Positions 56,970 to 64,000 of a DNA stretch of 64,000 nucleotides are shown one piece after another. This DNA comes from Prochlorococcus sp. AG-355-A09. GTDB taxonomy: Bacteria > Cyanobacteriota > Cyanobacteriia > PCC-6307 > Cyanobiaceae. The stretch covers positions 62,001 to 126,000 of the forward strand of contig QCDG01000003.1 in the NCBI GenBank assembly GCA_003280995.1, written 5' to 3'. The number at the start of each line of letters is the position of its first letter. Within the stretch, counting starts at the first letter, position 1. The notes below the pieces were generated by a model. It was not told the origin of the DNA. It saw only the letters and a list, made by a program, of their open reading frames with translations, and searched no databases. A program made the position numbers and the translations under genes.

Positions 56970-58676
56970 CTATAATTTTTTTATTAATTGTTTTTCACAT
57001 AATTCTTTATATATTCCAGGTTTATTTATTAAATCTATATGTTTGCCTACCTCAATAATTTCACCTTTGTCGAAAACAACTATTTTATTGGCCTCTTGAG
57101 TAGTGGCTAATCTATGAGCAATTACAATAACTGTTCTATCTTTCATAGCTCTATTAAGCCCTTTTTGTACTTCAGATTCTGATTCTGCATCTAACGCACT
57201 TGTGGCCTCATCTAAAAGAAGAATTGATGGGTTCCCAAGTATTGCTCTTGCAATTGCTATCCTCTGGATCTGACCTCCTGAGAAATTTGATCCTCTTTCA
57301 GTTATCTCAGTTTCATATTTCTCGGGAAGCTTTTGAATAAAGTTGTGAGCATTTGCTTTTCTTGCGGATTCTATAACTTCTTCTTTTGTGAAATTTCTGC
57401 CCATTTTTATTACATCAATAATTGTTCCTGAAAATAAAAAAGGCTGTTGTTGCACTAATGCAATGTTTTTTCTAATATCTTTTGTATTTAATATTTTGAG
57501 ATTTTTATCATCTATAAAAATGTCTCCATTATTTGGAGTTATAAACTTTAATATCAAAGCCAACATTGTACTTTTACCAGCTCCAGAAGCTCCAACAAAT
57601 GCAGTGACTTCCCCTCTTTTAATTTCTAAATTGATATTTTTAAGTATTTTATTATCTTTTTCGTAAGCGAAATTTACTTTCTTGAAACTTATTTTGCCTT
57701 CAAAATTGGATATACTTCGTAAATTTTCTTTATCATCTTCGACAGGTTCTTGATTTATATTTTTCAACCTTTTTATTGAGGCTTCTGCCTGTTTATAGTC
57801 ATTAAAATTTGTACTTACATGGCTTATTGGATCAATAAGCATTAAAATTGCAGCAAAAAAACTACTAAATTCTTCGCTTGTTAGAAGGCCTAGATTGATT
57901 CTTGCGGCTCCAAAACCTAATATTGCTAATATTCCAAATGCTTCAACAAAACCTACAACTGGATGTTGAAATGCAAGTAGTTTTAATGTTTTATATTTTG
58001 CATTTTTATTTATACTTAATCTTTTATAAAATCTTTTTATAATCCAATTTTCTGCAGCAAAAGCTCTTATAGTAGACATTCCATTTATAGATTCACCTAT
58101 TAAACCGGCTAGATTACTTGTAGATTCTTGACTTTTTTCGGATGCTATTAAAACTCTTCTTCCAAAACTGTTAACTGAAAGAATAATCAATGGTGCTAAA
58201 ACGAAAGTTGATACTGTTAGTGACCAGTCTAAATAAAACATATAAATTATTACCGCTAACAACTGTAAAGTGCATGGAATAGTATCTTGAGCTGTTTTAT
58301 AAATAACTTCGCTTACCCTATCTGCATCTTCTGTAAGTCTATATGTGATGTCCCCGGCTGAAATATTTTCAACAGAATTCATCTTTATTTTTTGAATTCT
58401 GCTAAATAAATTTCCTCTCATCACTTCACTAATTTCTAACGATGGTTTTGCTATGAATACATCCTGTCCAAATTGAGCGGTTTTCTGAACTAAAAATACG
58501 AATAAAGATTTAATTATTATGCTAGAAACTTTTGAGAGATCACCTGACCCAATTGCTGGGATTAAGTTTCCAGCTAAATAAGCTAATAAAGGCCAACAAG
58601 CTACGTAAATAAGCATGCATATAAACCCTTTGATAAACCTATTTGAATATGGTCTGACTGGTGGTATTAGTCTCAA
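56970..58676 (-). CDS. ABC transporter, fused TM and ATPase (MsbA/ABCB type)
   Basis: GASGAGKSTMLALI, NFSGGQIQRIAIARAIL, LLLDEATSALD with N-terminal TM domain. Confidence 0.92.
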   Translation of the reverse strand: MRLIPPVRPYSNRFIKGFICMLIYVACWPLLAYLAGNLIPAIGSGDLSKVSSIIIKSLFVFLVQKTAQFGQDVFIAKPSLEISEVMRGNLFSRIQKIKMNSVENISAGDITYRLTEDADRVSEVIYKTAQDTIPCTLQLLAVIIYMFYLDWSLTVSTFVLAPLIILSVNSFGRRVLIASEKSQESTSNLAGLIGESINGMSTIRAFAAENWIIKRFYKRLSINKNAKYKTLKLLAFQHPVVGFVEAFGILAILGFGAARINLGLLTSEEFSSFFAAILMLIDPISHVSTNFNDYKQAEASIKRLKNINQEPVEDDKENLRSISNFEGKISFKKVNFAYEKDNKILKNINLEIKRGEVTAFVGASGAGKSTMLALILKFITPNNGDIFIDDKNLKILNTKDIRKNIALVQQQPFLFSGTIIDVIKMGRNFTKEEVIESARKANAHNFIQKLPEKYETEITERGSNFSGGQIQRIAIARAILGNPSILLLDEATSALDAESESEVQKGLNRAMKDRTVIVIAHRLATTQEANKIVVFDKGEIIEVGKHIDLINKPGIYKELCEKQLIKKL

Positions 58677-58734
58677 GATATTATATATTTAATTGCTTAT
58701 CCTACTTTATCAATATCTTTGGGTATAAAAAACA

Positions 58735-58911
58735 ATGAAATTGGATCAATTCTTAAAATGGAAAAATTTGGTATCTTCTGGTGGCGAAGCCAAAATTTTT
58801 ATTAAATCCGGTTCTGTTAAGGTTAATGGTTTAATTGAGACTAGGAGAGGAAGGAAATTAAACAAAGGAGATAAAGTAATATTTCTAAAAAATGAATTAA
58901 TTTTTGAATAG
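58735..58911 (+). CDS. S4-domain RNA-binding protein (58 aa)
   Basis: MKLDQFLKWKNLVSSGGEAKIFIKSGSVKVNGLIETRRGRKLNKGDKVIFLKNELIFE*; not in ORF track. Confidence 0.88.
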   Translation: MKLDQFLKWKNLVSSGGEAKIFIKSGSVKVNGLIETRRGRKLNKGDKVIFLKNELIFE

Positions 58912-58963
58912 TTAGCTTATTCATCTCACTTTGTATTAGTATATTTTTCTTGGAGATAGTATT

Positions 58964-59689
58964 TTGAGAAAATCTGTAATTGCTGGTAATTGGAAAATGC
59001 ACATGACTTGTGCTGAAGCTAAATCCTATTTAGAAGAGTTTATTCCTTTAATTAAAAACATAAAAGACGATCGTAAAGTTGTTATTGCCCCACCTTTTAC
59101 TGCTATTTCAACTTTTTCTGATCATTCTGATTTTGATTATTTAGATATTTCTAGTCAAAATATTCATTGGGAAGACCAAGGAGCATTTACTGCAGAAATA
59201 TCTCCAAAAATGCTTCTTGAACATGGTGTCTCATATGCAATTGTTGGACATAGTGAACCAAGGAAATACTTTAGTGAAAGTGATGAACAAATTAATAAAA
59301 GAGCAGTTTTTGCTCAATCTAGTGGACTTACTCCAATAGTTTGTGTAGGAGAAACATTAGAACAAAGAGAGAGAGGAGAAGCTGATAGAGTTATTACTAG
59401 ACAGGTTGAACAAGGATTAGAAAATACAGATCCATCTAATTTAATTGTTGCCTATGAACCAATATGGGCTATTGGCACTGGTAAAACATGTGAGGCAGAA
59501 GATGCTAATAAGATATGTTCTTTGATTCGGAAATTAATAGGTTTTGATGATGTAATTATTCAATATGGAGGGTCTGTTAAACCTAATAATATTGACGAAA
59601 TTATGTCTATGAGTGATATAGATGGTGTGTTAGTTGGAGGGGCTTCATTAGATCCGAATAGTTTCGCGAGAATTGCAAATTATCAATAA
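58964..59689 (+). CDS. tpiA: Triosephosphate isomerase, TTG start
   Basis: [42 protein letters not shown]. Confidence 0.97.
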   Translation: MRKSVIAGNWKMHMTCAEAKSYLEEFIPLIKNIKDDRKVVIAPPFTAISTFSDHSDFDYLDISSQNIHWEDQGAFTAEISPKMLLEHGVSYAIVGHSEPRKYFSESDEQINKRAVFAQSSGLTPIVCVGETLEQRERGEADRVITRQVEQGLENTDPSNLIVAYEPIWAIGTGKTCEAEDANKICSLIRKLIGFDDVIIQYGGSVKPNNIDEIMSMSDIDGVLVGGASLDPNSFARIANYQ

Positions 59690-60518
59690 AAAAAATCCAT
59701 GGCCAAGAGGCTGGGGCCAAAAAACTTCAATTATGGGAGTTATTAATTTAACTCCTGATTCTTTTAGTGATGGTGGGGAATTAAACTCTTCAAAAAAAGT
59801 TTTAGATCAAGTAAATCATTTCTTGAACAATGGTGTTGATGTTATTGATCTTGGTGCTCAAAGTACTAGACCTGGTGCGGAAGAAGTTGGATCTAGTATT
59901 GAAATAAAAAGATTGATCTCATACCTAAAATTAATAAAATCTGAATTTCCAGATGTTTTAATTTCTATTGATACTTTTAATTCCGAAGTAGCTTACGAAG
60001 CTCTTTTAAATGGTGCTAACTGGATAAATGATGTCACGGGAGGAAGAAGAGATATGAAAATTTTGGATGTTGTATCAAAATTCAACTGTCCATTCGTCAT
60101 AACTCATAGTCGTGGTAATAGTCAAAATATGAATCAACTCTCTAATTACCAGAATGTATTGAGTGATGTTAAGTGCTCGCTTGATAATTTAATAAAAAAT
60201 GCTTTAGAAAAAAATATATCTGAAAAAAATATAATAGTGGATCCAGGAATTGGTTTTTCAAAGGATATCATTCATAATTTGGAAATCTTGAGAAACCTAG
60301 ATGTATTTAAAAAATGGAATTTGCCAATTTTGATAGGTGCATCTAGGAAGAGATTTATAGGAGAAATTTTGAATGAGAAAAATCCCAAAGAAAGAGATAT
60401 AGGAACACTTGCAATAAGTTGTCTTTGTTCTCAATTTAATATTGACATTGTGAGGGTTCACAACGTCAAACTAAATTATCAAATCTTGAAAGTAGCTGAT
60501 AAGATATACAGAAAATAA
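59673..60518 (+). CDS. folP: Dihydropteroate synthase
   Basis: [38 protein letters not shown]. Confidence 0.96.
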   Translation: MQIINKKNPWPRGWGQKTSIMGVINLTPDSFSDGGELNSSKKVLDQVNHFLNNGVDVIDLGAQSTRPGAEEVGSSIEIKRLISYLKLIKSEFPDVLISIDTFNSEVAYEALLNGANWINDVTGGRRDMKILDVVSKFNCPFVITHSRGNSQNMNQLSNYQNVLSDVKCSLDNLIKNALEKNISEKNIIVDPGIGFSKDIIHNLEILRNLDVFKKWNLPILIGASRKRFIGEILNEKNPKERDIGTLAISCLCSQFNIDIVRVHNVKLNYQILKVADKIYRK

Positions 60519-60526
60519 TAAATTTA

Positions 60527-63500
60527 TTATTCTTTTACTCCTTCGATTTTATCCTCTACCTCTTGGTATAGTTCTTTCAGTTGTTCAATATTCTCATCTG
60601 AAGTTTCCCAATATCCCCTACCATTAACTTCTAGCAAAGTTCCAACAATTCTTCTGAAACTATTAGGATTAAGATCCATTAATCTTTTCCTCATCTCTTC
60701 GTCATTTATAAATGTTTCATTAGTTTCTTCATATACAAAATTATCTACTTGACCACTTGTCGCACTCCAACCAAGCGTGTAATTAAGTCTGTTAGAAAGT
60801 TCTCTAACTCCTTCATAACCAGATTTAAGCATACCTTCATACCACTTAGGATTTAGAAGTTTTGTCCTTGAGTCTAATCTGATGGTTTCTCCAAGTGTTC
60901 TAACTTGAGCATTAGAAGTAGTAGTGTCTGCTATATAGCTACTTGGTTCTTTTCCGTCATCTCTAAGTGTCTTAATCAATTTTGTTGGATCTGAATCAAA
61001 ATAATGACTTACATCTGTTAGTGAAATCTCTGAGGAATCAAGGTTTTGAAATGTAACATCGGCTGTTTTCATTACTGACTCAAATACCTCTCTTTTTTGA
61101 TTCATCTCACCTGGATTATCGGCATTAAAAGCATAAGTTTTACGTGATAAATACATTTCTTGTAATTCATTTTCTTCCTCCCATGTTGAATTTTCTACGG
61201 CTAAATTAACATTTGAACTGTAACTTCCACTTGCATTAGAGAATACTCTTGCTGAGGCTTCTCTGATAGAGGTGCCTTCTTTTTCTGCTTGTTCTAGTGA
61301 ATGTTTCCTTACAAAATTACTTTCCAATGGTTCATCAGCTTCAGCAGCTAATTTGACTGCCTGATCTATTAATGCCATTTGATTGATAAATAGATCTCTA
61401 AATACTCCTGAACAATTAACTACTACATCTATTCTTGGCCTACCTAATTCTTCTAAAGGGATTAATTCAAGTTTGTTAATTCTTCCAACAGAATCTGGCT
61501 TTGGTTTCACCCCAACAAACCATAAGATTTGTGCCAGTGATTCTCCGTAAGTTTTTATGTTATCAGTACCCCATAAAACACAAGCTATTGTTTCAGGCCA
61601 AGTTCCTTGCTCTTCTTTTTGTCTTTCAATTAATTTGTCAACAACAGACTTCGCTGCAGCTACTGCTGCTGTCGTTGGGATGGATTGAGGATCAAGTGCA
61701 TGGATATTTTTACCACTGGGCAAAACACCTGGATTTCTTATGGGATCTCCACCTGGTCCAGGTAAAACATAATTTCCATCTAGTGCCTTAATGAGACTAT
61801 CCATTTCTTTGTCTGCGCAGACCTGTTCCAGACAGAAAAGTAAGTAATCAAATAATTTATTTAATTCCTTCTGATTGACTTCATTAAATCCATTTAATCT
61901 GCAGACTCTTAGCCAAGGGGTAGGTAGATTTATACCAAAAACTTTAAGTAAATCGAAGAGTTTGGAAAGAAGTGATTTTTCTAAGTAAACTCTGCCATCA
62001 ACAATTTTTAAAGAGTTGACCATCGCAAAAATCGACTCTCTTGCTGTCTTTATGATTTTTTCATTTAACTCTACAAATTTAAGTTCACCTTTATTGTTAC
62101 CATCATAAATTTGATCAATAGTTAGACCCATGGATTCTGCAAGTAATCCAGGAAGTGATCTTAAGCCCTCTTGTTCTCTCTCTAGAGATGCAATATTTAC
62201 GAGTGTTGCAACAGCTTCTTCTGCTGTTGGAGCTTCTCCAATAGTATGAAGACCGCAAGGTAACAGCCTACTTTCAATTTCCATCAACTGTTTATAGACA
62301 TTACCAACAAATAAATCTCTTTCATCTATTGAAAGTTTTTCTACGTCTTTTGAAGGAAGCTCTACATCTTTATCAAGGTTACATTGTTTAGAAGTTTCAA
62401 CTATTGCATTAACAATTTGAATACCCCTGCTATTTTCTCTTAATTGTTGATAAGAACCAACGAGTTCACTTAGTTCTTTAAGTCCTTTATAGAGTCCTGC
62501 ATTTTCTGCTGGAGGAGTCAGATAACTAATAGTTGAAGCATATCCTCTTCTCTTCGCAATTGTTGCTTCAGATGGATTATTCGCAGCATAGTAATACAAA
62601 TTAGGCAATGATCCAATGAGAGAATCCGGATAGCAAGTTTCACTCATGCCCATCTGCTTCCCGGGCATAAATTCAAGTGAGCCGTGAGTTCCAAAATGAA
62701 GAACAGCATCAGCTCCCCAGATTTTTTCTACATAAGTGTAATAAGCAGCAAAACCGTGATGAGGACTGGCACTTCTTGAATATAGTAACCTCATTGGATC
62801 CCCTTCATAACCGAATGTAGGCTGAACACCTATAAAAACATTTCCAAAATGTTTACCGTATATAAGGAGATTTTGTCCATCACTATTAAGGTTTCCAGGA
62901 GGTTTACCCCAATTCTCTTCAAGTCTTTGTGAATATGGTGTGAACTCTTCGTATTCTTTTACTGACATCTTGTGAGCTATGTTTAACTCGGGGGAGCCTT
63001 CCATCGCTTCAGGGTTGTTGATAACTTTTTCCATTAATTCTTTTGAATTACTTGGAAGTTCATCTATTTGATACCCTTTCGATTTCATTTCAAGAAGTAC
63101 TCTATAAATTGAACCAAAAACATTCAAGTATGCTGCAGTACCAACATTTCCTTTGTCTGGAGGAAAACTAAATACTGTGATGGCTAATTTTTTATCTTTT
63201 CTTTGCTTAACTCTTAAAGTTGACCATTTTATTGCTCTTTCAGCTATTACATCAACTCGATCTTGGAGCGTATGGGCCTTACCTGTAGCATCATCACGAC
63301 CCGAGAGAATAATAGGTTCAATAGCACCATCAAGCTCTGGAATTGCAATCTGAAGTGCTACCTGAACGGGGTGTAAACCTAGATCACTATCTTCCCATTC
63401 TTGTGTGGTTTGGAAGACTAATGGAAGTGCAACCATATAGGGCCTGTTTAACCTTTTTAGGGCTTCAATAGCTTTAGGATGATCTTGCCTTGCTGGCCCA

Positions 63501-64000
63501 CCAACTAGTGCAAATCCTGTTAGAGATACAACTCCATCTACTATTGGTTGATCCTTATTTATGGAATCATAATAAAATTCATTAACTGGTTTAGAAAAAT
63601 CTAGACCTCCACAGAAGATAGGTAGTACTCTCGCACCTCTGTATTCCAATTCTTGAATTACAGCAACGTAATGAGCATCATCTCCAGTAACGATATGACT
63701 CCTTTGAAGAACCAAGCCTATTGTTGGAGTTTTTTCATCTTTAGGATTTATATCTTTCCTATTATTTTCCCAATTTTGATATTCTTTAAGACTTTCAAAC
63801 ATGCAAGGAGCAAGAGGATGCCAAATTCCTAAATCAGGGAATGTTTCAGGGTCTTGAATTTTGAATTCTTCTATTTGATCTTTTATGATCTCTGAAACAG
63901 CATACTTTTCAGAAATCATTAACAAGAAGTTTTTTAAGTTCTCAGTGGTACCACCTAACCAATACTGAAAACTCAGAATAAATGTTCTAGCATCTTGAGC
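60527..64000 (-). CDS. chlH: Magnesium chelatase subunit H, N-terminus beyond the right edge
   Basis: [36 protein letters not shown]; frame stays open to 64000 ([35 protein letters not shown]), so the ORF-track start at 63925 is internal. Confidence 0.96.
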   Translation of the reverse strand, partial: AQDARTFILSFQYWLGGTTENLKNFLLMISEKYAVSEIIKDQIEEFKIQDPETFPDLGIWHPLAPCMFESLKEYQNWENNRKDINPKDEKTPTIGLVLQRSHIVTGDDAHYVAVIQELEYRGARVLPIFCGGLDFSKPVNEFYYDSINKDQPIVDGVVSLTGFALVGGPARQDHPKAIEALKRLNRPYMVALPLVFQTTQEWEDSDLGLHPVQVALQIAIPELDGAIEPIILSGRDDATGKAHTLQDRVDVIAERAIKWSTLRVKQRKDKKLAITVFSFPPDKGNVGTAAYLNVFGSIYRVLLEMKSKGYQIDELPSNSKELMEKVINNPEAMEGSPELNIAHKMSVKEYEEFTPYSQRLEENWGKPPGNLNSDGQNLLIYGKHFGNVFIGVQPTFGYEGDPMRLLYSRSASPHHGFAAYYTYVEKIWGADAVLHFGTHGSLEFMPGKQMGMSETCYPDSLIGSLPNLYYYAANNPSEATIAKRRGYASTISYLTPPAENAGLYKGLKELSELVGSYQQLRENSRGIQIVNAIVETSKQCNLDKDVELPSKDVEKLSIDERDLFVGNVYKQLMEIESRLLPCGLHTIGEAPTAEEAVATLVNIASLEREQEGLRSLPGLLAESMGLTIDQIYDGNNKGELKFVELNEKIIKTARESIFAMVNSLKIVDGRVYLEKSLLSKLFDLLKVFGINLPTPWLRVCRLNGFNEVNQKELNKLFDYLLFCLEQVCADKEMDSLIKALDGNYVLPGPGGDPIRNPGVLPSGKNIHALDPQSIPTTAAVAAAKSVVDKLIERQKEEQGTWPETIACVLWGTDNIKTYGESLAQILWFVGVKPKPDSVGRINKLELIPLEELGRPRIDVVVNCSGVFRDLFINQMALIDQAVKLAAEADEPLESNFVRKHSLEQAEKEGTSIREASARVFSNASGSYSSNVNLAVENSTWEEENELQEMYLSRKTYAFNADNPGEMNQKREVFESVMKTADVTFQNLDSSEISLTDVSHYFDSDPTKLIKTLRDDGKEPSSYIADTTTSNAQVRTLGETIRLDSRTKLLNPKWYEGMLKSGYEGVRELSNRLNYTLGWSATSGQVDNFVYEETNETFINDEEMRKRLMDLNPNSFRRIVGTLLEVNGRGYWETSDENIEQLKELYQEVEDKIEGVKE

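Overview
This looks like a low-GC marine picocyanobacterial chromosome, very probably high-light Prochlorococcus, judging from AT-richness, gene content and compactness. No CRISPR array, IS element, prophage or rRNA was seen. Core genes include carB, tpiA, folP, chlH (runs off the right edge), pepN, purT, a dus gene, rsfS, rpsU and an initiator tRNA. Accessory loci: (i) a circularly permuted ATP-grasp / alpha-E / transglutaminase cluster; (ii) a compact zinc locus (WD40 protein, COG0523 GTPase, ZnuA, ZnuC, Zur, ZnuB) with a near-palindromic Zur-type box; (iii) two tandem small-RNA loci at 12.17-12.45 kb, one with a Yfr1/Yfr10-type CUCCUCACAC motif and one with the Yfr2 GGAAACA-repeat motif; (iv) a region rich in very small membrane proteins at 11-19 kb; (v) a very AT-rich cassette at 38.2-40.8 kb coding for a divergent MTHFR-fold protein, a renalase-like FAD protein and a P-loop kinase, which is my best candidate for an undescribed system; (vi) a PRTase / nucleoside deoxyribosyltransferase pair; (vii) an ABC-2 exporter. 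I also found a conserved-looking small gene split by an in-frame TAA (37927-38160), a probable AUU-start secreted protein, a TatA-like protein with four 57-bp repeats, and further candidate ncRNAs. All family names come from reading the translated sequences; no database search was run.
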